Of a stretch of 17,914 nucleotides of DNA, positions 1 to 10,264 are shown one piece after another. The stretch covers positions 41,329 through 59,242 of the forward strand of contig KQ482040.1 in NCBI GenBank assembly GCA_001430745.1. The letters are read 5' to 3'. The notes under the pieces are model-generated. The model was not told the DNA's origin. It ran no database searches and was given only the letters and a program-made list of their open reading frames with translations. Position numbers and translations under genes: made by a program. This DNA is from Auxenochlorella pyrenoidosa (lineage: Eukaryota > Chlorophyta > Trebouxiophyceae > Chlorellales > Chlorellaceae). How positions within the stretch are numbered: the stretch's first letter is position 1; each line of letters starts with the position of its first letter.

Positions 1-2923
1 ACCGCCGCCTGCTGCTGCTGCCGCTGCTCCAGCTCCTGCTGGCGCAGCAGATCATACTCTACCACCTCTTCTGTCACAGCTGCTATGAGGTCAAGGTCGC
101 TGCCGGGAGGGGCGGCTGGTACTGCGGCGGCAGCTGCTGGACAGCTGCTACCATGGTAGTGGGGGCACCGCTGCTGCCAGGGCCTGCGGCGGCAGAGCAG
201 GCACAGCGGGCGCGGCGTGCTCGACATACGGCAGGCCCGGCAGCAGGGGCTCGGCGTGCTGTGTAGACGGGCACTGCGCCTGCTGCGGGGGCCAGCTCTG
301 CGTAAAGCTGCCATTTGCCGCCTGCTGCAGCTGCCCGCCCCACTCCCAGCCTGGTGCAGGCTGAGCTTGGGCTGCCGCCGGGGCTGCCCACTGCTGCTGC
401 TGTTGCTGTGCGGGCAGCTCAAGCGTCTCTGTGCCCAGGGTGCCATAGCTGCTGTGCTGGCTGGCTGGTGCAGCCTGCTGCTGCAGGGGGTGGTACAACA
501 TCTGATGCTGGGCCGCATGTGCCTGGCTTAGCCCGTATACCGCTCTGATGGCCGCGCCTTCCAGGGGGCCTGCACAATGTGTTGACAAGAGGCAGCAGCA
601 GTAGACTGTTGGACCACAGCAGAGCACCCGGGGCCGTGCAAGGAATCTGCAAGAGCCTGTCTTGCACAGAAAGCAGCCGACTTTCCAAGCAGCACCCAGC
701 GGCAGCAATCCCCCCAGCACAGCTCTCACCAGAGTCTTGCAGGCCGCCCACGGGCTTGTCCCAGCTGCCAGTCATCATGGCAGGAGCCTGCGCGTAGCCC
801 TGCACCTTGGCAAAGGGGTCAGCAGCGGCTGGCTGCTGCTGACATGGCACCTGCCAGGCAGGCTGCTGCTGCGGCTGCTGCTGCTGCTGCGCTGCATAGT
901 TTTGAGCCGCGGCAGGGGCAGCCGCATAGAGAGCAGCCTGATGCTGCTGGGGTTGCTGATACTGCACCTGTTGGTACTGCTGTGCCTGCTGGGCTGCCAT
1001 GGAGGGCTGCGCGTACGGATAGGCAGCCCCGCCGCCCGTGGCAAACAGGTGGCCGGTATCGGCGATACCGCCTGGTCGTTGCTGTGCAAGCCCCTGCATC
1101 CCCTGACCCTGCAGCTGGTCCAACCCAGTCACCGCGGGCTGCTGCCCCGCGGTTGTGGCAAATCGTGCGCTGGCAGGGGAGGGTCGCATCAGCCCAGCCG
1201 CGCACGGCGTCAGCCCAGTGCTGCCGCTGGGCTCTCCATGCACTGCGGCCCAGCCCGCCGGTATCGGTTGCTGCTGCTGGGGTGCCTGTGCTTGAGCAGA
1301 GCCAGTGCCAGGCGGGGCGTAGCGCGGGGCCGAGGCAGCCGGTCCGCGCTGCGTGGTGGGCAGCGGCGCCTGCACAGCTTCACGAAACTGCAGCTGCTGC
1401 TGCGAGGGCGGCAGCGGTGCCGCGTGGGCAGCCTGCAGGCGCGCAGAGCGAGCAGTCTCAACAGACGGCAGCCCCTGGGAGAGGCGCGAAAAAACATCGC
1501 TGCCGCCCCCGGCCGCTGCCGGTGGCGCAGGCGCAGAGCGGAAGGGGTGCAAGCTGCGCGCGGTGGCAGGCCCTGGATTACGTGCCGTGGCTGGTGTGCC
1601 CTGCAGCGGCGGCAGCTTGCCGCCATCAGACGCGCCCGGGTAGTGCGGGCGCGCAGTGGCAGAGGGCAGCGCCTGCAGGGGTGCAGGGCAATGGGCGGCG
1701 AGTCAGCGCAGCGCAGCAGCCAGAGAGCCCAGAAAGCGTTCGCAAGCCCGCGCGTGCTCAAGCACCGGTACCGCAGTTCAATAACCTCTTCAGCACCTGC
1801 CCGTGGCAGCCCACCTGCAGGTAGGGATTGACTGGTGGCCTGCTGCTGGCCGGCGCCGCTCGTGCGCTGGCAGGCGCTGCCTCGCCGCCGCCGCGCCCCC
1901 CTCTGCCCCCTCCCCCACCGAAGAACTGCGGCAGGCGCTGCATGAATCCTCTGGCCGACGTTGGCTGCTGCTGCTGCTGGTGCTGCTGCTGCGCCTGCTG
2001 CGCTCCCCCGCCGCGTCCAAAGGCGGCAGGCGGGGCAGGCAGGCGGGTGGAATGCAGGTACTGCTGTGCCGGTGGCACCACATAGCGCGCCTGCTGTTGA
2101 TACTGCGCTGCCGGCACAGCCTGCTGCTGACGGGCGCTTGGCAGGGCGGCAGGCTGCTGGGCGGTGGGGTGGGCGCTGCCCAGCCGCGCCTCGCTCAGGC
2201 TAGGCCCTGGCAGCATCAGCCCCTCTGCATGGCACCGCGGAGGAGCACACCTCCCCTTGAGGTGCACCCTAAATCGACCTGGTGGCGACAAGCCTCAGCT
2301 GGAGAATGCCTTTGAAGGGCGGTTCAAGTGCTGCTGGCCAGCAGCCGGCTCAGCGGCCCCCAAAGCCTCACACCCCTTCCTCCGCGCCCCCCCAGCACCC
2401 ACCATTTGGTCCGTCGACATTCATTGGCAGGGGACCGCAGGTGGCGCTGCCAGCGCACAGCTGCGCCTGCAGGCTCTGCAGGTGCTGCTGGTGGTGCTGC
2501 GCTGCCGCTGCGTCAGCGGCGCGGCGGGGGGTGCGCTGGCTCTCATTGTTGCGAGAAACCTGGGCGGCAGGGCATGAAACATCAGGGATTAGGTGCCACG
2601 CGGCCGGGATGTTTCACCGTGGCGACCGGCGCAGCACGCAGGGTGTGTGGCCCCCTGACACCTGGCCTGGCACGCACCTTTGCAAGGTTGAGCGCTGGCG
2701 GGGCTGGCGGCGGCGCGCTGCCGCTGCCGTATCCCTGCTGCTGCTGGATCTCCTGCGGCTGGTAGAAGCGTGCGTTGGGCTGCGGCGCCTGTTCGCACAG
2801 CGGAGCCCACCCGCCTGTGCCGCCGCCAGCACCCAGCATGTTGTCGGGCCGGTTCTGGGTGGCTGCCGCCTGCTGCTGCTGCTGCTGCTGCCGCTGCTGC
2901 GCTGCTGCCTGCCTGGTGAGCAT
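1..2923 (-). CDS. Gln/Ala/Pro-rich protein of unknown function, partial (3' end beyond window)
   Basis: I do not recognise this protein. Six minus-strand exons join in frame: 2923-2678, 2559-2403, 2224-1815, 1672-730, 569-230 and 99-1, giving at least 731 codons. The ATG at 2923 is the first in frame after an in-frame TAG about 15 nt upstream. Donors are GTGCGT, GTGGGT, GTGGGC, GTGAGA and GTATGT; acceptors end in CAG. The product is low-complexity: poly-Gln runs near residues 9-18 and repeatedly later, a Gly/Arg (RGG-like) stretch around residues 237-248, and many Ala/Pro/Gln-Tyr segments. The last visible exon turns acidic and helical (DLDLIAAVTEEVVEYDLL), so a folded domain may begin beyond the edge. 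Composition resembles disordered transcription or RNA-binding regulators, but that is only a guess. It is divergent from the PRP38B gene. The junction at 230/99 is the least certain. Confidence 0.6.
2868..2912 (-). repeat. CAG/CTG trinucleotide tract encoding poly-Gln
   Basis: A run of CTG units on the plus strand, lightly interrupted by CCG and CGC, reads as CAG on the coding minus strand and encodes the poly-Gln/Ala start of the Gln-rich protein. Comparable shorter tracts lie at about 1966-2000 and 862-892 in the same gene. Confidence 0.8.
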
Positions 2924-3878
2924 GGGCCGCCTGCACTATCCAACTGCAAGCACCACTGCTTGCGCAGCCAAGCCCTGGCAAGGGAGCACCACCTGAGCGC
3001 GGAGGGTGGGAAGGGGAGTAGGCACGCCCGCTCGCCACAAGGCTTGGAGCAGGCGGGTGCTGGCGGCCTGCGGCAGCGGCGCTTCAATCGACGGCCTACT
3101 GTACTTGTGCAGATTCTTCTCCCTACTTCACTTGCAATCAGCGCCACGCTGCAGCCAAGCTTGCTGGCAGCCAGCAGCGGGCAGCTGTGCTTGCAGCCCA
3201 CGTCCAAGGCGGGTGCAGAGAGGGTGAAGCTGGGCGCGGTGGCCCCACCTGCGCCGCCCCGGCCGGGATCAAAGTGTCTTTGACTCGCACAGCTGCCAGA
3301 AAACTGTGTTGGCTTCGAGCGAGAGGTGCTGGCCGCGAAAAGGGGCCAGTTGGCGGGCGCGGCGGTGCGGCCACCGGATCCTAGATCTTGCAACCTTGGC
3401 CCACAAGCGATGTCACGCCGCTAGAGGCGGGGGTGGGCCTCAAGGAGCGTGGGAGAGCGGCAAGCACATTCCTGTGCTGGGTGCTACGCTCCCCGAATGG
3501 GTGCCGTCGGAATCGGACGATCAAGGTCGGTGTTCGATCGCAAATTACAATGCAGGAAAGCTCAATGGCGTTGCGTGCTGCGCGCTTGCCCAGCCTCAGC
3601 ATGACCATTGCAGTCTGCAATGCGGCGCCCGTTGGCGTTTACCTCAACCCTTCTTCCACACGATCTCGTCTGTATTCCAGCGCAAGGTAGGCTCCTGACA
3701 TTCTGGTGTCGGACAGCTGCCTCCCGGCTGTTTGGGCCGCTGTGTCTGTCCTTGCCAACTTCAAAGGGGACACATTCAGCCTGCAACCAACAGTGCTGGC
3801 GCGCCGCAGCCACGATCGCCGCCAGACACAGCGCCCTGTCCTCCCCCTGCAGTCCGCCGTGCAGAAAACCAACACACC
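2924..3878. promoter_or_regulatory. Divergent intergenic region, presumed bidirectional promoter
   Basis: About 950 bp separates the start codons of the minus-strand Gln-rich gene and the plus-strand PRP38B gene. No open frame here shows a recognisable protein, and the composition is less GC-rich around 3490-3720 than in the flanking genes. I see no convincing TATA box. The region must hold the promoters and 5' UTRs of both genes unless an unrecognised non-coding transcript is present. Confidence 0.5.
3687..3852 (+). other. Possible 5' UTR intron of the PRP38B gene
   Basis: A good donor (CGCAAG then GTAGGC at 3687) and a pyrimidine-rich acceptor (CCCCCTGCAG ending at 3852) lie just upstream of the ATG at 3879. 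Splicing would join a leader to the 26 nt before the start codon. This rests on splice signals alone, so the upstream exon boundary is unknown. Confidence 0.3.
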
Positions 3879-6800
3879 ATGAGCCGCTCGGCGCTCAGCC
3901 GCATCATCCGGCTCCAGAAGGAGCAGGCGGCGCTGGGCGTGACGGCGCCGCCGCCGGTGGTGGTGCCGCAGCGCGAGGGCGGCATGGACCAGTATGGCAA
4001 CACCACCACATACAACCTGGAGACGGTGATTGTGTCCAACATCAAGCGCTCCGACTACTGGGAGCGACGGGCCAGCAAGATTGGCGACGTGTTGGAGCTG
4101 ATTGATGAGGTGTACGAAGCGTGAGTGCGAGGCAGGGAGGGTGGCAAGCCATGGAGCGCAGGAAGCAGGACATGGGGTAAGCAGGCCGAGCAGGCACAAC
4201 AGGCAGAGAAGGGGGCAGCTGGGCCGCAGGCAGAGCAGCACACGACTATCCCACCACGGCATGGCAGTGCCAGGCGGGGCGCGGGCCCGCCACGCCGATA
4301 TGAGCCTGGGCTGCGTTGCTGTCCTTGAGTGCCGGCTTGTGTGTTGTTTTACAAGCAAGAGTTATATCTGTGTCAGCTTTCCCCCCTTCCCCTGCAGGGT
4401 GGATCACGTGGAGCCCTGGATGAGCGGCAATGCGCGCGGCGTGTCCACAGCCTTCAACCTGATCTTCCGACTGGGCCAGGTGCTGCAGGGATCTGGGCCA
4501 GGTGCCGCCCGGGGAGGAGGGCAGGGGGGGGGCGGGGTGCTGCAGGGCTCTGGGCCAGGTGCTCTTCTGCCTGGTCCATGTGCTGTTGGGGGCTTCAGAG
4601 CGCTGCCGCGGGGGAGCACCCGCTCGGCGAGGGTCCTGCCTGCTGAGCAGCCTGCCTTGCCCTGCCGAGCCGACACCTGGCATGCGCCCTCCCACCCTGC
4701 CTGCTGAGCAGGCCCGCGCCGCCTGCTGCGAGGCCCCCCGCCCGGCCCAAGCCCAACCGGTGCCAGCTGCTGCTGCGCCCCTCCTGGCCCCCCACCCCAA
4801 CCGCCCTCGCCCCCACCTGCCTACCCTGCAGCTCAAGCCCGACCCGCGGGAGATTCGCATGATGCTCGACCACCGGGACTCGCCCTACATCCGTGCCGTG
4901 AGTGCCGGGGCCTGGCAGCCTGGGTTGCTGCGCGGGGACAGAAAGCATGGGCCTGGCAGCCTGGGTGGCTGCGCGGGGAGAGGCGGTGCGGCGGTGGGCT
5001 GGCGGCTGTGCTGCCACGCCTTGGCGCGCTCGCATGCAGCCCGGCAGGCAGGGGGTCCATCGTGCGCGGCGGTGGGGCACGGCGGGCGAGCGTCGCGTGG
5101 CTGACCCCTGGCGGCTTCTCCCCCGCCTGCAAGTGTCAAGCGCGGACCATTGCACCGTTGCGCTGCCTACCCCCCGCCCCCCAGCGGGCCTGCCGTGTCC
5201 GCCTCCAAGCCAGCCCTTAAACCGCCCCCTGTCCGTCAACTCTTCCTGCTGGCTCCCCTGCTCCCCCCTTCCCCCCCGACAGGTGGGCTTCCTCTACCTG
5301 CGGTACGTGTGCGACCCTCGCAAGCTGTGGGGCTGGTTCAAGCAGTACATGCACGACGAGGAGGTGGGGCGCTGATTTTGCAGCGAATGAATGCGTTTTT
5401 GTAGTGTAACGCCATGCCGTCGCCCTGCTCCCTCGCTCGCCGCCTCGCGCCGCGCACCCCCGGGGCTGCTGCCGCTGCTGCGTGCCTGCCGCGAGATGCC
5501 ACCCAGCCGCTGCTCCCGCCTGCCTGCCTTGCCACCGCAGCCGCGCTCGCAGCTTTGCACGCCCCTTGATGCTCAGCCCCGCCTCCCCGCCTCCCTCCTC
5601 TCCCGCCTCTGGCAGGAGTTCTCGCCGTCCCCTCTCCTCACATGCGCACCCCCCCACACACACACTCGTGCAGGAGTTCTCGCCGTCCCCCCCTGGGCTG
5701 GGCCAGAACATCACTATGGGCGAGTTTGCGCGGGACATCCTTCTGGATCAGGTGGGCTGGGGTGGGCTGGGCGGGACGTCGCACACAAGCTTCTTCTTCC
5801 TGCAGCTTCTGCTTTTGCTGATCCCAGCAGAAGATTTCTGCATCGACGAATTGAACTGCATCGTTGACTTGAAAACGGGCGTGGGGTGGCTGGGGAACGG
5901 AGGCAGGGCATGGGAGGGCTGGGGGCATCGGCCCCTCTTGGCTGCCCGGCTCGCCAGCCCCTGCACTCTGCTTGCTCTGAACCCTCACAACACCTGCCTG
6001 CGAGCACCGCCCCGCCCTCCTGGTCATAGGGACCACGGGCCGCTTTCAGGCAGCGGGGCCCTCCTGCCAGGGTAGCTCTGCACCGCTCCCATAGCCATGG
6101 CTGCGCCGCTCACCATGCTCTTTCTGCCTGCCCGCCCGCCTGCCTCCCCCCCTCCTCCCTGCCTGCAGGTGTGTGCAGCAGCGTGCGCGCGGGCCTGAGC
6201 GCCTCCGGCCTCCTGCATGCAGTGGGTGGGCACCCCCTGCCGCCTGCGCTGCCGCCCTGCCTGACCCTGCCGGCCCGCCCGTGCCGCCATGCCCGCCTGC
6301 CCGCTGCCCCCTCCCCCCGCCGCCTTGCCTGCGCCGCTTCCCGCAAACAGCTCTGACCCTGGCGCCGCCGTGCGCCCTGCTGCCTGCCCCTGCGCCCTGC
6401 CCCCTGCAGTTCTACTTTGAGACCATCTTCCCTCGAGTGCCCAAGACGGGTGGGTTGCCCGGCCGCCAGCCCGCCCGCCTGCCTTCCCGCCTGCCTGCCT
6501 GCGGTTTTGCACTTCCACCGGCGTGGCAACCGACAGGTCGTGCAGGGAAACCTCGCCTCGTGCAGTTGCGGCTGCGGGGCTGCGCCTGCCCGCATCGCCA
6601 ACCTCCTCCTCTGTGCGCCATGCGCTGTCTCTGCCCTGCAGTGACCGACGAGATTGTCGAGCATCTCAAGGAGCTGGGCCTGCCCACTGCTGCCAAGGGC
6701 AACGGCGGCCAGGGTGAGCGCCACTTTGTGATGCACTGTGCTGTGTTGTGCTGTGCTGCCAAGGGCAACGGCGGCCAGGGTGAGTGCGGACTATGCTGCG

Positions 6801-9139
6801 CTGTGCTCTGCTGTGCCGTGCCGTGACGCGGCTGTCCCCTGCCTGGCTGCGCGCTCCCTGCCGCCCTTGCCAGGCCTGTGGCCCTCGTTCGCTGCGCAGT
6901 GCGGCCGCTCTGCATGCTGCAAGGGCCATGTGCTCCCAAGACCTCCCCCAGCAGGGCCCCTCTTGCGGGGTTTCTAACCTCGTCTTCCTGGACCCTGTAC
7001 GCCCTTGAATTGTTACTGACAGCAAGTTAAGTTGAGAGTCACCCCACTGAGGCTCTGCTGCAGGCGGCGTGGACCGCCGCGGCGTGGCAGAGCCCAACCA
7101 GCGGCCCGCCTCGGTCAAGGCCTCGCTGTCCGGTGAGCCGCCTGCTCCCCGGCTGGGCACAATCGCCAAGAGCATTGCAACCAATGAGAAACCGCCTGTG
7201 CTCCGGCTTGGCGCGCCCCTCACGGCGGTTCAGCCAGGAAGGACCAGCACGCAGTGTGCTCTGGACACATGCCTGGATCAGGACCCTGCGTCCCTAGCGC
7301 ATGCATCCGTGGCCTGCTGCAGTCATGCCGGTTCGCTGCTACCCTTTGCGCGCAGCCGGCTTGCTGAACGCGCAGCCCCACCCCACCCCAACCCCCGCCT
7401 GTCTGCTGCCGCAGTGGCCTTTGGGCAGCGGGCCCCCAATCGGGCAGGCGCGCGCGAGCAGGGCCGTGGCATGGGCGCCGACCTGCAGCGTGAGTCTTGA
7501 CACCATGTTTAATTAATTGCACAGATGGCATAAATGTGAAGGCAGGGCCGCTGCGCGCCGCGTGTTGCGCGGGCAAGCGATGTCCTGCTGCAGCCGACCT
7601 GGCACTGTCACAGCCATCACGCCCAGTCAAAGTCCCCCTTTGGCATCACTGCCCTGTGTAGTGGAGCGCACAGGCGGCGGCGGCGGCGGCGGCGGGCGCT
7701 CGCCCTCACCATACAAGCCGGAGGATCGGCGGCGCGACGACCGCGGCAGCAGCAGGTGGGCGCGAGCGCCGCCACCGCTGCTCCCTGCCACCTGGCTGCC
7801 GCCTGCGCGCCCGCCTTGGCTTGGTGCCATAGGCGAGCGCGTCTGTCGCGTATTTTTGAAGCGGCTGCCCTCCGTACGCTTCCCTGCAGAGATGCCCGGC
7901 GACGGGACGACCGGCGGGACGACCGGTGAGTCGCTGCCTGCTGCCGCGGACGCTGCCGCACCATATGCAGCATTCACAGCACGCACTTCATCGGCACTTC
8001 ATCGGCTGCAAGCAACCGTTTGTGGGTGCAGCACGGCCACAGCCCTCCTCCTCAGAGGCCTGTTGCATCGAGGAAGTTCCCAGGTTTGAAGCGCTGCGCC
8101 CAAAAATCTTTCTTGCGGCCCCACAACTCCCTGCAGCGACTACGACCGACGGGAACGGCGCGGCGACGAGCGGCGGGACGAGCGGCGGGGGCACGACAGC
8201 CGTCGTGACGACCGCAGCCGCCGCGACGACCGCTACGATCGGTAAGCAGGCGGCAGGCGGCAGTGGTGAAGATCAAGCGAGCAGCGGCAGCAAGCGCGGC
8301 CGCGCAAGCAAGGGCCGCGCCTGTTTCCGGGCTCGCCTGCTGCGCTTCCCGACCTCGGACAAATAACCCTCAGCCCCCCACACCCACCCACCCCCATGCA
8401 CGCAACGACCACCCCCACCTACCTGTTGTGCCTCCTTGTGCGCAGCGATTACGACCGCCGTGACGACCGCCGCGATCGATACGATGACAGGCGGGACGAC
8501 CGGCGGGAGCGCGACTACGACCGGCGGGAGCGCCGGTGAGGGGGCAGGGCAGGGCCGCTGCGGCCAGCCTTGAGCCTTGCAGTTGGTTCCCGGTGCAAGG
8601 CTGCGGCTGCTGCACCCCTATGTGTCGAGGGTCCCAGCCCAGCATGCGTGGGCGCAGGCGGCTGGATGCTGCCTGCCGGCGGGCGCGCACGTGCACTAGG
8701 GCTCGCCCCACTCGGCGTGCCCGCCCGCCGCATCCCACACCTCCTGCAGTGACTATGACCGGCGGGACGACCGGCGGGACGATCGGCGCAACCGTGATTA
8801 CGACCGTCGGGAGCCCGACCGCCGGCGCAGCCGCAGCCGCAGCAGGTGGGGTAGGGCAGGGGTGGGCTCTGCCCCCACGCCACTGGCCATGAACGTGCCC
8901 GCGCTCGCCATGCCAGCGCCCAAATTACCAGGCTGCGCTGCCCTGCATGCGCTGCCCAGACCAGCGCGCCCGCGCGCCCCCCCTGCCGCTCTTGCGTGTG
9001 AGCGCCGCCGCCCGCTGCCGGCCCGCACCGCCGCAGGGACCGGCAGCGCAGCGGCAGCCGCGACGCGCGCGATGTGTTCCGCGAGCGCACGTCGCACGCC
9101 GCCGCCGACGTGTCGAAGATCCGGGACGCTTACGCCTGA
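3879..9139 (+). CDS. PRPF38B: PRP38B-type pre-mRNA-splicing factor (PRP38 domain plus Arg/Asp-rich tail)
   Basis: Spliceosome protein. Yeast Prp38 and its metazoan relatives act in activation of the precatalytic spliceosome; the B paralogue is less studied. Fifteen exons stay in frame for 442 aa: 3879-4120, 4398-4479, 4832-4897, 5283-5363, 5674-5751, 6410-6449, 6642-6713, 7064-7132, 7415-7489, 7662-7755, 7890-7925, 8137-8241, 8446-8535, 8750-8845, 9037-9139. The PRP38 domain covers about residues 36-211, with NLETVIVSNI, HVEPWMSGN, STAFNLIFRL, DSPYIRAVGFLYLRYV, LWGWF, ITMGEFARDILL and FETIFPRVP, matching the B rather than the A type. A Gly run (about 272-279) leads to repeated DYDRRDDRR units and a short RSRSRSR segment, ending DVSKIRDAYA. 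The exon 10 start could also be 7674 (12 nt shorter, in frame). The tail is richer in RD than RS. Confidence 0.92.
4471..4562 (+). repeat. Threefold copy of the exon 2 splice-donor sequence
   Basis: The 13-mer CTGGGCCAGGTGC, which spans the exon 2/intron 2 junction at 4479/4480, recurs exactly at 4493-4505 and 4550-4562. A longer 27-nt unit is repeated with one mismatch (4479-4505 and 4536-4562). Use of the downstream copies as donors would add 22 or 79 nt and shift the frame. Confidence 0.85.
4908..4979 (+). repeat. Direct repeat in PRP38B intron 3
   Basis: A 31-nt unit beginning GGGCCTGGCAGCCTGGG occurs at 4908-4938 and 4949-4979 with one mismatch, 41 nt apart. It lies inside intron 3 just after the exon 3 donor, with no coding role evident. 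Confidence 0.8.
5612..5690 (+). repeat. Duplicated exon 5 splice acceptor
   Basis: A 21-nt sequence starting GCAGGAGTTCTCGCC occurs identically at 5612-5632 and 5670-5690. The second copy is the real acceptor (AG at 5672-5673) plus the first codons of exon 5. The first is an upstream decoy or alternative acceptor. The 58-nt spacing is not a multiple of three, so using the first copy shifts the frame. Confidence 0.85.
5806..5880 (+). other. Possible 75-nt cassette exon inside PRP38B intron 5
   Basis: This block follows a strong pyrimidine tract and acceptor (TTCTTCTTCCTGCAG) and ends before GTGGGG. It is open in the same frame as exons 5 and 6, is exactly 25 codons long and is flanked by phase 0 junctions, so its inclusion would not shift frame. 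It is noticeably less GC-rich than its surroundings. It would insert a segment starting LLLLLIPAEDF into the conserved PRP38 domain, where known family members have no insertion, so it may be a regulated or non-productive form, or chance. Confidence 0.3.
6688..6784 (+). repeat. Duplicated end of exon 7 with its splice donor
   Basis: A 31-nt sequence (TGCTGCCAAGGGCAACGG and onward to GGTGAG) occurs identically at 6688-6718 and 6754-6784, 66 nt apart. It includes the last codons of exon 7 and the donor at 6714. The second copy supplies an equally good donor at 6780. Because 66 is a multiple of three and the interval has no stop, the downstream donor would add 22 residues (ending AAKGNGGQG) in frame. 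Confidence 0.88.
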
Positions 9140-10264
9140 GGTGTTAGGAGTGAGGGGCAGGCCCGCTGCCGGTCGGCAGCAGGCCGCCTCAACACAGCAT
9201 GGCACCGCGGCTGCGGCGTGGCAGGCTGCGCTGACCGCATGCAGTTCTTCCCCAGTGTTTGCTCAGCCCGGTCTGCGCCAAGCCCCCACCTGCTGCGACA
9301 TGCTCCGCTCTCCCCATTGTTTGCCTGTTTAATTACTCGCTTGCCTGCCTTCCCCTGGGAGGCCTGCTATGCTGACCGACCCCTTGCTCAACATGTGACC
9401 CATGTGACAAGTGCCCGCTCGTTGGCGGCGGCCGCTGCTTGACGCCCAACCCCAGCCGTCGGCTGCCCAGGTTGCTGGGGATGGCATGCATGGTATGTGC
9501 AGGCATAGTCGGTGCTCCGCCGGCTATCTTGCTTGGTTGCTATTTCGCTGTATGCCCGCTGGCACGGGGGTGTGCCCTGTGAGCATACCCTTCTATGAGC
9601 TGTGCAGACACGTGCCTGTGGTGGAGTGCCTGGTCTGCTGTTGGCAGCACAAGGGTGGAAGAGCCCTGGCGCAGGGGCAGCGTCAGGTCCCCCAACAACC
9701 CTTTCCTGCTCGAGGGGTGGAGCATGGAACCGGTGGTGTCGGCTCCTGGAAACCGATAGCTGCCAGGCAGCGCACCAGTAGGCAGGGTGTGCCCCTTCAC
9801 ACCGGGCACCAAGTGTTTGTTCGTTAGGTTGCAAAAACTCATAAGGCCCCTTCACATGTGCTGGAAAAGAGCCCATGTGTCGGTGTCGCTTAGCATGACC
9901 ACACGCGCCCGGAAGTGGGACGCGGCAGAATCCGGGGGGACTCTAACGTGGGTGGGCGCCCAGTCCGACACAGTTTCAATCTTTCTTGATTGTCTCGCAA
10001 GCTTTGCACAACCTTCGAGTTCCATTTTCCCTCGGCGGCGGCACGTGCCACTCAGTGAGTAGGGAGTACCGACACAAACACGTATGTCGGCACTTGCTTC
10101 GGGCACACGCTGGCCAAGGCGTTTTGTTTGCATTATTGTGATCAAACCAGTAGCAGGATGCTCTGGGCGGGAGCCCGATGGGCGCCAACGTTCTCACTGG
10201 CCGGTCGGCGTGTTGCAGCGTGCGTGGGAGTCCCTGAAGCTCTCTGGAACAGATAAATACAGCT
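9140..10264. other. Intergenic region between PRP38B and the first collagen-like gene
   Basis: About 1.1 kb holding the PRP38B 3' UTR and the promoter of the next gene. Overlapping open frames exist on both strands near 9390-9880 (for example minus 9842-9540 and plus 9411-9827), but none gives a protein I recognise or has convincing splice context. No TGTAA-type algal polyadenylation signal is evident just after 9139. The stretch 9480-10150 is less GC-rich than the genes and could hide an unrecognised transcript or an old element. Confidence 0.5.
10089..10185 (+). promoter_or_regulatory. Conserved upstream block of collagen-like gene A
   Basis: Three short motifs occur in the same order upstream of both collagen-like genes. 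Here they are GGCACTTG at 10089-10096, a GTGATCA-n3-CAGTAGCA-n2-ATGC block at 10138-10161, and GATGGGCG starting near 10177. The central block starts 127 nt before the ATG and matches the downstream paralogue at 19 of 24 positions. They are candidate transcription-factor or core-promoter sites, or simply duplicated 5' flank. Confidence 0.5.

Noticed and set aside
662..1831. 389-codon open frame on the plus strand, rich in Leu and Arg
   Set aside because: It is the antisense of the Gln/Ala-rich exons of the minus-strand gene; CAG-rich DNA leaves the opposite strand open as Leu/Arg codons.
9388..9876. Overlapping frames on both strands in the PRP38B/collagen intergenic region
   Set aside because: No recognisable family and no splice context or start context, and frames on both strands are open at the same place; I could not support a gene.
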